A stretch of DNA of 64,000 nucleotides from NCBI GenBank assembly GCA_949283125.1, contig CASDRK010000002.1, forward strand, positions 156,610 through 220,609, given 5' to 3'. The notes beneath the pieces are model-generated. The model saw nothing but the letters and a program-made list of their open reading frames with translations. It made no database searches and was not told where the DNA came from. The translations under genes and the position numbers were made by a program. This document shows, in pieces, positions 33,466 through 43,800 of the stretch. Position 1 is the first letter of the stretch, and the number at the start of each line of letters is the position of its first letter. The stretch is from an uncultured Clostridia bacterium. GTDB taxonomy: Bacteria > Bacillota > Clostridia > Christensenellales > Borkfalkiaceae.

Positions 33466-35862
33466 TTATACGGCAGTCATGGTAAGCTTGAGGTTGGGGG
33501 CGTCTTCAATATTATTACTCGTTATAGTAAATTCGTCCCCTCCCTTAAGTTCTACGGTAACGGATACACCCATACCGCCCACCATATCTATTGCCGTCTT
33601 ATAATCTACACCGTTGACGGTAAACGTAAAGTACATTCTCGTTATACCGCCATAACCCGAAAGCTTGAGTTTGTATGTTCCGGCAGGCGTATCCTCGGCA
33701 ACCTTAACCGTTACAACGTCGCCTTGAACGTCCGAGCCCGAACCTGCGCTGCCGCCGAACGAACCTATTTCGACCGTTTGCGAAGGAGAAATAACTATCT
33801 CCTTGCTCTCTTCAATAGTCAATGTTGTATTGACCCTTGTGACAGCGCTGTGCGGAACGAGCATGTAGTGCACGCCTTCAGCCAACTCAAATTTGGCCTC
33901 GGTCTGACCGGCAGTAGTTATCAAATCTGTCACCGTGCCGTCCGAACCGATAAGAGTGACTATCAGGTCGAGGTCGGCAGGCAAAGCGAGCTTATAAGTT
34001 CCCGCAACCGCATTTTTGATATATACGCCATATCTTGCGGCATCCATTGATGTATTACCGGAAAGATATCTTGAGCTAAACGTTACGGATGCAGGCAGCG
34101 AGGAAACATCTATCATCATACTGTTCGGCGACTGAATCCTTTCCGAAGTTGCCGTACTTTCGACAACGAACGCGGGCACATCGTATTTGTTATCCGCAAG
34201 CTCATATTGCTTATCCTTATAGAAATATACCACGGTACTATTGCCGACATAGCGATAAGAAACAGAATAATGATATGTACCGTTTTCAACGTTCTCATCG
34301 GTGAGAGCGGGCAAGGCAATTTCCCCGGAATAATCGCAATTTGCGCACGTTACGCTGGCCGAGCCTTCGGCTTCCGCCGTGGGAGCGATAGTTACGGAAA
34401 CAGACGCGTACGTGTGTCCCTTGGCGGGCTCTACTATATCTTCGGCCGTGATGGCGGTTTCGCCGGTCTCGTCGGAGAACATCGCGCCGCAGTACTTGCA
34501 CTTATAATATGCTATCGTGCCGTTTGCTGTGCAGGTGGCGGGGTTGGCCGCAATCAGTTCAAGGTCGTGGGCAGTTTTGCCGACGGTTTTATGCTCGCGG
34601 CTGATCTCCGCGCCACAGGCCGAGCAGTAGACGACTTCGTCGTAGCTGCCCTCGCTTGTGCACGTGGCGGCAACCTCGTTTTCCTTTACCGCGGCCGCGG
34701 GAGTGTGGGCGGCCTTTGCAAGCTTTTCTACCTTTGTGTCGGTGTACTGCTTATCGCCGAACGTGACCGTTGCGGTGTAAGTTTTTTCGCCTTCCTTCTC
34801 GCAGGTGGCTCCGACGGTCACTTTGCTTTCGACGGTTGCCTCAACAACTTCGGGATGGCCACAGTTTTCCCTTGTGCAGACGAACGTAGCCGTTGCGGAC
34901 TCATAGCCTTCCCACTCCCACTCGGGCGTGACGTCGGTGTAATCGTGTTTGAGGGCGGGGATCTTCTGCCCTTCCTTGAGGACGGTGCCGCAGACGGAGC
35001 ACTTTTCGCCGTCCGTAAGGCCGTCTTCCGTGCAGGTGGCAGCCTTGCCGGGAATTGTTTCGGGAGTATGCGCCTTGACGGGGATAACTATCTGCGCAGT
35101 GAGAATTTCGCCGCAGACAGAGCACTTTTCGCCCTGCGTGAGACCCGTTTCCTTGCAGGTGGCTTCCTTGCCGGGAATCGTTTCGGGCGTGTGACCCTTG
35201 GCGGGATCGACTACGTCTTCGGCCGTGATGGCGGTTTCGCCGGCCTCGTCGGAGAACATAGCGCCGCAGTCCTTGCACTTATAATATGCTATCGTGCCGT
35301 TTGCCGTGCAGGTGGCGGGCACAGCCGCAACCGGTTCAAGGTCGTGAGCTGTTTTGCCGACGGTTTTATGCTCGCGGCTGATCTCCGCGCCGCAGACCGA
35401 GCAATAGACGACTTCGTCGTAGCTGCCTTCGCTTGTGCACGTGGCGGCGACCTCGTCTTCCTTCACCGCGGTAGCGGGAGTGTGACCCTTGGCGGCTATC
35501 TCCTCCTGCGCCTCGATCACCGCGCCGCAGACCGAGCACTTTTTGCCTTCAGTGAGACCTGCTTGCGTGCAGGTGGCTTCCTTGCCGGGAACGGTTTCGG
35601 GCGTATGGCCCTTGGCAGCCACCACCGTGGACGAGAGAGTTATTTCGTTTTTGCCCTCCTGGTCGGAGTAGTACTTGCCGCAGCCGTCGCACTTGTAGTA
35701 GGCGGTGTTGCCTTCCTCCGTGCAGGTAGCTTCAACGGCAGTGACGTAAGTCATGTCGTGTGTGTGAGCCTGTTCCTGTCCGTCGCCGTCGCAGGCGGCA
35801 ACCGCCGCGGCGGTAGCGGCGGCCGTCAGGGACAGACAGAGCGCCGTTAAAAATTTTTTCAT
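33466..35862 (-). CDS. Surface lipoprotein with CxxC repeat array
   Basis: This 798-residue protein starts MKKFLTALCLSLTAAATAAA with lipobox VAAC, so it is exported and lipid-anchored. Residues 30-490 are about nine repeats of the type ATCTEEGNTAYYKCDGCGKY or ATCTQAGLTEGKKCSVCGAV, each with two CxxC-like cysteine pairs and a GHTPET linker. The C-terminal 300 residues are beta-rich and lack these repeats. The array may bind metal or form a stiff stalk; this is inference. AAAGGAGA is followed by three ATGs in a row; I use the third, 7 bases from AGGAG. Its promoter and a structured leader lie upstream. Confidence 0.8.
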   Translation of the reverse strand: MKKFLTALCLSLTAAATAAAVAACDGDGQEQAHTHDMTYVTAVEATCTEEGNTAYYKCDGCGKYYSDQEGKNEITLSSTVVAAKGHTPETVPGKEATCTQAGLTEGKKCSVCGAVIEAQEEIAAKGHTPATAVKEDEVAATCTSEGSYDEVVYCSVCGAEISREHKTVGKTAHDLEPVAAVPATCTANGTIAYYKCKDCGAMFSDEAGETAITAEDVVDPAKGHTPETIPGKEATCKETGLTQGEKCSVCGEILTAQIVIPVKAHTPETIPGKAATCTEDGLTDGEKCSVCGTVLKEGQKIPALKHDYTDVTPEWEWEGYESATATFVCTRENCGHPEVVEATVESKVTVGATCEKEGEKTYTATVTFGDKQYTDTKVEKLAKAAHTPAAAVKENEVAATCTSEGSYDEVVYCSACGAEISREHKTVGKTAHDLELIAANPATCTANGTIAYYKCKYCGAMFSDETGETAITAEDIVEPAKGHTYASVSVTIAPTAEAEGSASVTCANCDYSGEIALPALTDENVENGTYHYSVSYRYVGNSTVVYFYKDKQYELADNKYDVPAFVVESTATSERIQSPNSMMIDVSSLPASVTFSSRYLSGNTSMDAARYGVYIKNAVAGTYKLALPADLDLIVTLIGSDGTVTDLITTAGQTEAKFELAEGVHYMLVPHSAVTRVNTTLTIEESKEIVISPSQTVEIGSFGGSAGSGSDVQGDVVTVKVAEDTPAGTYKLKLSGYGGITRMYFTFTVNGVDYKTAIDMVGGMGVSVTVELKGGDEFTITSNNIEDAPNLKLTMTAV

Positions 35863-35951
35863 CATCATTCTCCTTTGCCGGTCTTGCCGGCCTAAATTTT
35901 TCCGTCGGGTGCGGCGCGCTTTTTTAAGCGCGCATGTATACAAGATTTTTT

Positions 35952-35990
35952 CTTCTTTGCCTGCGGCAAAGAAGAGAGGGATATCCCTCT
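35952..35990 (-). repeat. Shared two-hairpin leader element, copy A
   Basis: A 10-bp stem (35952-35961 with 35965-35974, loop TGC) abuts the 16-base palindrome AGAGGGATATCCCTCT (35975-35990). It lies inside the predicted 175-base 5' leader of the CxxC lipoprotein gene. A second copy is at 49575-49614. Other leader hairpins: GCGCGCTT/AAGCGCGC at 35915-35932 and GCCGG/CCGGC near 35879-35891. Confidence 0.7.
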
Positions 35991-36043
35991 GATTTTTTAC
36001 ATTTATACGGTTTTATTCACGCGTTTTTCATTGCGTTATAATT

Positions 36044-36072
36044 ATTTTACACCCGTGAAATGGCAATGTCAA
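36044..36072 (-). promoter_or_regulatory. Promoter of the CxxC-repeat lipoprotein gene
   Basis: On the minus strand, consensus TTGACA (36072-36067), 17 bases and TAAAAT (36049-36044). Further upstream an imperfect inverted repeat (36167-36180 with 36185-36196) could bind a regulator. Confidence 0.78.
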
Positions 36073-36206
36073 TGTTTTTGAGCGACTCTGAATGTAAATT
36101 TTGTAAATTTGCGGCAATTTTTACAACATATTGTATAATATACCACATTTATAATCTATTCATTTATTCACATATATTCACGCATGAATATGTGAACATA
36201 TCATAA

Positions 36207-36253
36207 ATGCGGCCTCATCCCGCGCGCATTTTGCGCGCGGGATGAGGCCGCAT
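36207..36253 (-). terminator. Very stable hairpin downstream of the RloB-like gene
   Basis: A perfect 22-bp stem (36207-36228 with 36232-36253) and TTT loop. On the minus strand TTTATGA follows, so it probably terminates the RloAB-like operon. Confidence 0.75.
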
Positions 36254-36353
36254 GCAGCGCCGCACCTCTTTGCCCCGCGCCGTCGCTGCGCGACCCAGAA
36301 AAAGCTGCGGCGCTGCGCCGCAACGGCGGCAAGGCGCGGGCGAAAGGGCGGAT

Positions 36354-36959
36354 CTAAAGCTTTTTGGCTATCCTGTCCACCCACGAAGGGTCGGGATTTT
36401 CAAGATAATTTAAAAGCGTTATGAAATTTGTGGAGGGGCGCACCTTGAAGTCGCGGCTCATGTGTTCGAGCCGGTTTTTCATCTCGTAATAATTTTCGGC
36501 CGTGAGCTGTTTGTTTATCAGCCTGCGCTGCTCGTCGCGCGCGCGGTAATTGTCCACGCCCGTCAGTTCGCGTATGAGCGGCGCGTTGCGGTGCTTGGAA
36601 TTGGTTTCCAGCGAAACTTTGCCGAAGTGCGAAAGCTGCACCTGCATGGTGCAGGGATTGGAAAAATACACTATGTGGCGCGACACCTTTTTATCGTGAA
36701 AGCGGTCTATTTTGCTGCAGACCAGCCTGAACTGCTCGTAGGGCGGCATTTCGGTATCGCAGAAGGCGACGATGAGGTCGGAATTGTCGTTCTGGAACTC
36801 GTTCTGATATACGGGCGGGATATTGGTGAGCGACTTGGCGTTTTTTATGCGCACGGAATACTGCCCGTCCCACAGCCCCAGACGGAGAAGGGCCATCAGG
36901 TAGTCGAATTCCTCGTAGCCTTCGCATATAATGGTTATGCGTTTAGGCCTCCTCGTCAT
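36354..36959 (-). CDS. RloB-like protein (TOPRIM-like effector of an ATPase pair)
   Basis: This 201-residue protein has ITIICEGYEEFDYLMALL near the N terminus, the Glu-containing motif of RloB/TOPRIM-like nucleases, then LIVAFCDTEMPPYEQF (DxE) and HIVYFSNPCTMQVQLSHFG, matching the RloB motif usually written SNPxFExWLxxHF, but with the FE pair replaced by TM. It overlaps the upstream ATPase gene by 17 bases. RloB and AbiLii-type proteins pair with an AAA ATPase in abortive-infection defence. It ends with TAG, uncommon here. Function is inferred from motif and context. Confidence 0.7.
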   Translation of the reverse strand: MTRRPKRITIICEGYEEFDYLMALLRLGLWDGQYSVRIKNAKSLTNIPPVYQNEFQNDNSDLIVAFCDTEMPPYEQFRLVCSKIDRFHDKKVSRHIVYFSNPCTMQVQLSHFGKVSLETNSKHRNAPLIRELTGVDNYRARDEQRRLINKQLTAENYYEMKNRLEHMSRDFKVRPSTNFITLLNYLENPDPSWVDRIAKKL

Positions 36960-38211
36960 CTTCCTCCCTCCCGAGCAGAACGGCGATGAGGTCGGGTTCG
37001 GGCAGGGCGCCCAGCGCGCCCGACCTGTATCTTTCCATCACGTCGGTATCGCCGCGCGCGCCCTCCCTTTGCTCCGCGAACGAGGCGAGGGAATAGAACC
37101 TGACTTCGCCGTCCTCCTTGGAAGCAAACCATATCTGGTCCCTGCGGAACAGGCGGCGGCAGTCGAGCAGGGTGACGTCGTGCACGGTGAAGACGAGCTG
37201 CGCGGAGCAATTGAGCTCGTTGTTGAAGAGCGACACTATTGCGCGCGTGAGCTTGAAGTGCAGGCTGGAATCCATTTCGTCCACAACGAGTATCTTGCCC
37301 TCGGTGAGGGCTTCGATTATATAGCTTGCTATGGCCACCATCTTTTTGGTGCCCGTGGAATCGAAAGTAAGGCTCCTGACCGCACGGCCGCGGTGGACGG
37401 ACATCAGGCGGTACATGTCCTCCGCGCTGTCGGAATTTATCAGCACGCTCTCCTGCGGGCGGAAGGCCGAAGGGCGCACGGCCGCCTCCGAATAGACGTA
37501 GTCGTCGATGTCGAGGTCGGCAAGGCGTATGAGCTCCACCGTCCGCTCGCGTATGGCCAGATTATTTTTAAGCACGGAGATCGTCTTGTCGATGGGGATG
37601 TTGTTCATATCCACCACCTCCACCGACCGCGCGAAGCCGACGAGTATGTCCCTGCACTTCGCCACGGCGGGGAATTTTTTGCAGTTGAGCGTATATATAA
37701 GGATATTGCTTGACGAAAGCATGCCAAGCGCCTGCGAAAGCTGCTCGTCGCCTTCAAAAGCGCACCGCCCGCCGGCCGCGTCCCGCACGAATATTTCGCG
37801 CTCGGAAACCTTTCCGCGCCCGTCTGCTTCGAGACGGGCAAACCGTTCGTACACAAAGCCGCGCTCGTGCCCGTCCTCCTCGGCGGTGTCGTAAGAAAAA
37901 GTATAGGAATACGCGCCGTCGCCGTGGGTGAACTCAACGCCCAGAGTGCAAACGCCGCTCTTGGAAAAGATGTTTACGGGCATGTCGCAATCCACGTCCG
38001 ACAGCACGGCCTTGATGGTGGCTATGGCCTTGAGCATGCACGTTTTGCCCACGTTGTTGGCGCCGTAGACGCACGCGCTTTTGAGTATGTTGAACGGGCC
38101 CTGCGAATGCACGTTGGAATAAAATTTTTTGATGCGCATGTCGGCGGCGAGCGAAAGAGCAGCCTCACCGCCGAACACCAGAAAGTTGTTTACGCTTATT
38201 TTGAGTATCAT
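36943..38211 (-). CDS. RloA-like AAA/ABC-type ATPase
   Basis: This 422-residue protein begins MILKISVNNFLVFGGEAALS, the usual start of AAA_15/AAA_21 ATPases. It has Walker A YGANNVGKT (about residue 49), an ABC-signature-like LTFDSTGTKKMV, Walker B ILVVDEMDSSLH and the H-loop FTVHDVTLLD. Such proteins sense phage or DNA signals and control a partner effector, here the RloB-like protein whose gene overlaps its 3' end. GGGGGT lies before the ATG; promoter TTGCAT, 17 bases, TACAAT (38259-38231). Confidence 0.82.
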   Translation of the reverse strand: MILKISVNNFLVFGGEAALSLAADMRIKKFYSNVHSQGPFNILKSACVYGANNVGKTCMLKAIATIKAVLSDVDCDMPVNIFSKSGVCTLGVEFTHGDGAYSYTFSYDTAEEDGHERGFVYERFARLEADGRGKVSEREIFVRDAAGGRCAFEGDEQLSQALGMLSSSNILIYTLNCKKFPAVAKCRDILVGFARSVEVVDMNNIPIDKTISVLKNNLAIRERTVELIRLADLDIDDYVYSEAAVRPSAFRPQESVLINSDSAEDMYRLMSVHRGRAVRSLTFDSTGTKKMVAIASYIIEALTEGKILVVDEMDSSLHFKLTRAIVSLFNNELNCSAQLVFTVHDVTLLDCRRLFRRDQIWFASKEDGEVRFYSLASFAEQREGARGDTDVMERYRSGALGALPEPDLIAVLLGREEDDEEA

Positions 38212-38230
38212 GGTCTGACCCCCTGACTGC

Positions 38231-38259
38231 ATTGTACCACAAACGCGCGCGTTATGCAA
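38231..38259 (-). promoter_or_regulatory. Promoter of the RloAB-like operon
   Basis: On the minus strand, TTGCAT (38259-38254), 17 bases and TACAAT (38236-38231). Confidence 0.65.
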
Positions 38260-38312
38260 CGGGGACGGGAAATTTTTTGCCTGCGCGCCGGAAAGCGGCG
38301 GGCAGAAATCGC

Positions 38313-38341
38313 TTTACATATATGCGGCGCGGTGATAGAAT
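38313..38341 (+). promoter_or_regulatory. Promoter of the CDF transporter gene
   Basis: TTTACA (38313-38318), 17 bases, TAGAAT (38336-38341); AAGGAG follows at 38355-38360 region before the ATG. Confidence 0.65.
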
Positions 38342-38367
38342 ATGCTGAAGACGTCAAGGAGACTTTT

Positions 38368-39528
38368 ATGGGCGGACTGCTTTTAAAAATTTTTGTGCCC
38401 GAAGGCGGCGGCGACGACCCCGCCGTGCGCGCGGCGTGCGGAAAACTTTCGGGCATCACGGGAATTATACTCAACGTTCTGCTGGTGGCGGGCAAGCTGG
38501 CGGCGGGCATCATATCGGGCTCCGTGGCCATAGTGGGCGACGCGCTCAATAACCTTTCGGACGCGGGCTCCTCCGTGATCACGCTGGCGGGGTTCCGTCT
38601 GGCGGAAAAAAAGCCGGACAAGGAACATCCCTTCGGCCACGGCAGGATAGAGTACGTTGCCGGGCTGATAGTTTCCATAATCATAATTTTTATGGCGATA
38701 GAGCTGGGGCGCACATCCGTTGAAAAGATAATAGAGCCTTCCGCCACGGTCTTTTCGTGGCTGGCCGCGGGCATACTTTCGGCTTCGATAGCCGTAAAGC
38801 TGTGGATGTTCCTGTTCAACCGCAAAATAGCAAAAAAAATAAATTCGCCCTCGATAGCGGCGGCGGCCGCCGATTCTCTTTCGGACGTGGCGGCCACCGC
38901 GGTGGTGCTTGCCGCCACGGTGTGCGCGCAGTACACATCCTTCCCCATAGACGGCGCGGCCGGACTGCTGGTGGCGCTGTTCATTCTGAAGACGGGCGCG
39001 GACGCGCTGAAGGAGACGCAGGCGCCGCTGCTGGGCAAACCCATGAGCCGCGAACTTGCGGAGGAGATAGACAATCTCGCCTGCGAGCATGAATATATTT
39101 TAGGCGTGCACGACCTTGTGTATCACGACTACGGCGCGGGCAGGGCGATAGTCAGCTTTCATGTGGAGGTGCCGGCGGACAGCAACCTTGTGACCATTCA
39201 TTCCATGATAGACCACATCGAGCGCGAAATAGGCGACAAGTTCGGCATAGAAGCCGTGATTCACATGGACCCGGTATGTTCGGACTGCAAGTGCGGCGAG
39301 ATGCGCGAGCTGGCCGAACAGGCGGCCAGAAGCGTCCACCCGGATGCGACCATACACGACCTGCAGGTGGAGAGCAGCGCGCAGGGCGCAAAGGCGTACT
39401 TCGACATGGTTATACCTTTCGGACAGGACATGACCGACGAGGAGGCGAAACGGGCGGCGGAGCAATATATGCGCGACCACGGCGCGGAGGCGGAAATACG
39501 CATAGATCACCCCCTTATAGAGAGCTGA
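38368..39528 (+). CDS. Cation diffusion facilitator (CDF) metal exporter
   Basis: This 386-residue protein has about six transmembrane helices and the CDF metal-site motifs GDALNNLSDAGSS and HPFGHGRIEYV, with ADSLSDVAAT in the fifth helix. The C-terminal cytosolic domain (IDNLACEHEYILGVHDLVYH, IHMDPVCSDCKCGE) carries Cys and His residues that may sense metal. It exports a divalent cation (Zn, Fe or Mn) in exchange for protons. A further C-terminal extension of about 80 residues (from MRELAEQAARSV) goes beyond the compact CDF length. Confidence 0.92.
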   Translation: MGGLLLKIFVPEGGGDDPAVRAACGKLSGITGIILNVLLVAGKLAAGIISGSVAIVGDALNNLSDAGSSVITLAGFRLAEKKPDKEHPFGHGRIEYVAGLIVSIIIIFMAIELGRTSVEKIIEPSATVFSWLAAGILSASIAVKLWMFLFNRKIAKKINSPSIAAAAADSLSDVAATAVVLAATVCAQYTSFPIDGAAGLLVALFILKTGADALKETQAPLLGKPMSRELAEEIDNLACEHEYILGVHDLVYHDYGAGRAIVSFHVEVPADSNLVTIHSMIDHIEREIGDKFGIEAVIHMDPVCSDCKCGEMRELAEQAARSVHPDATIHDLQVESSAQGAKAYFDMVIPFGQDMTDEEAKRAAEQYMRDHGAEAEIRIDHPLIES

Positions 39529-39581
39529 AAGGGCAATAAAACCGCGGGGCGGGCAATCCGCCCCGCAATTTTATTGCCCTT
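39529..39581. terminator. Large near-perfect hairpin, bidirectional terminator
   Basis: Starting at the base after the CDF stop, 13-bp outer arms (39529-39541 with 39569-39581) and 9-bp inner GC arms (39544-39552 with 39558-39566) form one long stem with an AA/CC mismatch. T and A runs flank the GC core, so it can stop transcription from either side. Confidence 0.8.
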
Positions 39582-39613
39582 ACGCAAAACTATACGTTGA
39601 CCAGACAAACAGA

Positions 39614-39643
39614 CTTCGGCGCGGGCACATGCCCGCGCCGAAG
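39614..39643. terminator. Second hairpin between convergent genes
   Basis: Perfect 14-bp arms (39614-39627 and 39630-39643). It lies downstream of the 39693 stop on the minus strand; T-runs are weak on both sides. Confidence 0.6.
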
Positions 39644-39692
39644 CCGTTTTATGCAATATAAAGTTTTACCGCTCTATATTAAACAGATTTAA

Positions 39693-40814
39693 TCAGACGG
39701 CCGGCGAAAGCTGAATGAGGAACATGGTAGTTTCCGTATCGTGCTTGCTTATCGTGTAGGTGCCCGCCTTGAGGGTGGTGACCACCTGACCGTTGCCCAG
39801 ATTGTAGCTGTTCGTCTCGGTCCGCGAGGAGCCCGCGTCGATGTAGACGGAGCCTTTCTGGCCTTCGCCGAAGTATATGGTTATGTCCATGTCCGCGGCG
39901 ATGGTGAAGGTTATCCTGAGCGCGGTATTTACCTTTATGCCGTCGTAAGTCACGCCGTCTATCACGCGCGCAGCGCCCGATTTGTAGGATATTTCGGAGC
40001 CGACCGTGACCGTGGGCACGTTGGCATAGTAGTTATCCGCGCCCTCGGTGAAGCTGATCGTTACGGACTTTGCGGCCTCCTCCTCATACTTTCCGACTAT
40101 GGACTGATACGTGGCCTGCTCTTCGTCGGTGAGCACCTGTGCCGCGACGGACGCGTTGAGCTTGCCGTAGGCGGCGATGACCGTGTTGAGTTCGGTCATG
40201 TCGGAATCGACGGAAACGTTTGCGAGCGTCACCTTGAAGTCGTACACCGCGAGCACGTCGGCCAGATATTCCGTGCCGTTTACGACCTTGTCGTAATATG
40301 CTCCGTCCACCTCGCTCTGCTGGTTGCTGTCGAGCAGCCTGTAGGCGTCGTATGCCGCGCTGTAGGCGTCGTATGCCTGCTGAACGGCCGCTTCGTTCTT
40401 CACGTCGATCTTATCGGTCGCGTCAAGCACGTCTATCATGTTGACGACGTTGGTCACCTCGAAGGATTCGAAGGCGGCTTCGGCCTTGGTGAGATCGGCA
40501 TAGTTGGTTATTCTGCTCTGCAGTTCTGCTGGCAGCGAGTTGTATGCCGAGCGTGCGGCGTTTATGGCGTCGTAGCTGTCCGCGGTGACGGTGCCGATTG
40601 CATCGATGAGTGCGATGACGTTTGCCACCTGCAGATTGCCGAGCGTAACTTCGGCGGCTTCGAGCTTGTCAACGAGCGAGCCGTCGAGCTGCGCCGCTTC
40701 GTCCTCGCGCAGGGCGTCGTAGGCAAACCTTGCCGCGCTGACGGCTTCCGCATCGTCCAGCGTAACCGTGCCGGGGATGGCGTTTATGGCCGCTATCGCC
40801 GCGTCGATGCGTAT
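39693..40814 (-). pseudogene. C-terminal 373 codons of the giant lyase, beyond an in-frame amber codon
   Basis: Reading in the same frame as the giant gene, the codons after TAG (40817-40815) stay open for 373 residues to TGA at 39695-39693. The sequence begins IRIDAAIAAINAIPGTVTLD and continues with three-helix surface repeats (AAINAIPGTVTLDDAEAV; IDAIGTVTADSYDAINAA). It ends in a beta domain (ITFTIAADMDITIYFGEGQK, then KAGTYTISKHDTETTMFLIQ) like the one at residues about 1510-1620 of the giant protein. No ribosome site or ATG opens it. Either the amber is read through or the tail is lost. Confidence 0.7.
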
Positions 40815-43800
40815 CTACGAGGACGCGCCCGTGTCTTCGAAGCTGATGGAGCTTATGGTGAGTTCCTTATCCTTGATGCCCGAAGCGAGTACGTACGTGC
40901 CCGAACCGAGCTCTACGGTTACGGTGCCGTTTATCTTGCCCGCATAGAGCGTGCCGTCAGCGCCGATGAGTTCGCCGGCCGCCGCGCCGCTGCCGCTGCA
41001 GGAGATGGTGACTACCGCGCCGCCGGAGATGGTGAAGGTGGCCAGCTGGCCCTTGCCCTTTACCGTGCCGGAGGACGTGCCCGTGATGTTGGTGAAGGCC
41101 ACGCCGTTTACGTACTGCACGTTGGACGACTTGCCCACCTGCGAAAGGTCGATGGTCAGGCCGCCTTCGGGAATGCTGAGCGCGCTCTGGGGATTGATCT
41201 CGTTCATGCCGGGCGCCGTTTCGTAGCCGAAGCCGTTGACGCCGGCGTTCTCCATTACCACCTTGCGGGCGGTTGCGCTGTCGGTGGCGAGCAGGCCTTC
41301 CGCGTCGTAGAAGAGCGAGCTGTTCGTTTCGAACGAGCTGTAGCTTACTCCGTTGTACGCGCAGTTGGAGGACACCTTTTCATCGCGCGTTGCCGTCTGC
41401 GAAGGGATATCGTCGTAGCAGGCGTAGAAGGTGTTGTTATAGAACTTGACCGTGCCGCCGCTGCCGCTGATTATGTTCTTGCAGCCGTCGAAGTAGTTGC
41501 CCTCGGCAAAGATGTAGCAGTTTGCTCTGGGGCTCATTACGTAGCTTATCTCGCCGTCGTAATTTGCGTCGACGGAGACGTAGTTGTTGTAGAAGTGCAC
41601 GTTCGCCTGTCTGGTGAGAGGGATACGCGAACCGCAGTTGTGCCACCAGTTGTGGTGGTAGGTGAGGTTGTACTGCAGCGAACTGTCGGACGAACCTACA
41701 AGGTTGGTCTTGTGGCAGCCGTACAGATAGTTGTAGTCGAAAGTGAGGTAATAGCCGCGCTTGAAGTCGCACGAGCCGTCGCCTTCGGCCTTGTCGCTCT
41801 CTGCGGGATTGCTTGCATAGCCGGGCATGAACACGTTGTTGTGTATCCAGCAGCGCTGAACGGGAACGGTTATCACAGAACCTTCCTGCACGCCCTCCAT
41901 GCCTATGGCGTCTTCGGGGTAGTGGTCGAAGGTGACGTTGCGCACTTCGAAGCTTTCGCCCCATGCGGTGCCGTCCATGCCCACGCCCTTGTCGTTGGCG
42001 ATGAAGTGCACGCCCCAGCCGTAGATCTCCGCATCCTCGCCTATGCCTTCGATGGTGAGGTTGTAGGCGTTTACTATGCGGGCCATGCGGCCGTTGTCGC
42101 CTACGGAGCCGGCATTGGCGGTGGAATCGTATGCGGTGAGACCGTCGATAAGGCTGACTGCGCCGTCGGAGGCGTCCTCGGCATTTACGCTGCCGATTAC
42201 CCTTATGGCAACCGAGCCGTAGTCGTCGCAGGCGGCCTTTAAGCCGTAATTGTCTATGCCGCCGCCCAGTCTGCCTGCACCCGTGGTGTAGTTGCGGTTG
42301 TTGAGGAAGTAACCTATGCTGTAGGAAGTTCCGCTCGGGTGGAAATACTTCTGCATATCCGCCGCGGAAACTTTAGCGTAGCTGTTGGTCGCTTCGTCAT
42401 ATACGTAGGCGGAATTTGTTATGTCGTTCTTGTTCTCGTCGGTGAGGTAGATGACGAGCGCGCCGTCCTTGAGCGTGCCGTCGTTGTCGTACGCGCCTAT
42501 GCCCTTGTCGTAGCCGAAGTGGGCGTAGCCGGTGCGGTCGTAAGCTTCCACCTGAATGCCTTCGACGGGCACGGTGACGGAACCGAGACCTATGCTCATG
42601 TCGTAAGTGCCTGCAGATACGCCGACCACGTCTATCCTGACTTTGCCGTCAACCACCCTTATCTGTTCCTGAGGAACGGAATAGGAAGTTGCGTCGCCCG
42701 AAACGTTGTACGATGCGGTGATGCCGGCGGCATTATCCGTCTTGAGGACGACGTACATGCTCTCGTTGTACGCGCCGTAGGAATCGATGTTCTGAATGGC
42801 GGCGAGGTCTATTTCGTAGTGGCAGACGGAGCATTCCTGCTTGTTGCCGCCCGCGTCCACGAAGGTATGAGCACCCCTTGTGGACTCGTCTACGGCGCCG
42901 CAGACAGAACAGGTTTTGTAATGTTCGGTCGCCGTGGACACGTAATTTGCGAACGTGTGGCCGTTTGCAGCTATCTCCAGATCTACTAAACTCGTCTGGT
43001 TTTGAGCGGCCGAGTCGGAATAGTAATTATCGCACGCGGTGCAATGCCAGTATTCCTTGTTGCCGGGCTGCGTGCAGCCGGGCACAACCGCCGCGTGATG
43101 TTCGATCGTATGCGCGCTCATCGCGGCCACGTCGTCGGCGGACAGCGCCTGCGTGCAGGCCTCGTCCCTGAACATTGCGCCGCAGCCGTCGCACAGGTAG
43201 TACTCCGTGAGTACAGCGCCCTGACATGCGCCCTCTATTGCGACCTTGCGGGCGGAATGCGCGTGGCCTTCCTTATAGCCGCAGACCGAGCAGGTGCCGT
43301 TTGCGCCGGCGGTATCGTGGGCGGCAAACTCAAGCTTTTCGGCGCAGCCGTCGTTCAGGCATGCGTGCCAGTGGCCCGTCCCGTCATACGACCATGCCGC
43401 GCTCTTTGCGTGGCCCTTTGCGGGGATGACGGTGCCTTCAAGCGTTATCTGCGTTTTGCCTTCGGCGTCGGAATAATACTTGCCGCAATCGGGATCGGTG
43501 CACTGCCAGTATGCAATGTTGCCCGCTTCGGTGCAGGTAGGTTCCTTTCTCTCGGCAACGGGCGTAAGAGTGCACTCGTGGGGAGCGGTGTATTCCGTCA
43601 CCTTGAGCTGTGCAACGCGCACAGACTTCTCGGCGTCGAGTATCCAGGTACCCGCGGGCAGATCCTTCTGGTTGATGGTGACGGTGGCGCCGCTGGCAAG
43701 ATCTTCGCTTATCGTTATGGTCTGAAGCACTTCGCCCGAGGCGGGATCGACACGCTTTAAGACGACCGATTTAAGAACGGTGTTGTCGCTGCTGGCGCCC

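Noticed and set aside
39693-40817. Genome-wide recoding of TAG as an amino acid
   Set aside because: TAG also ends L-serine dehydratase at a sensible C terminus and the RloB-like gene, so it seems a normal though rare stop; only the giant frame continues meaningfully past it.
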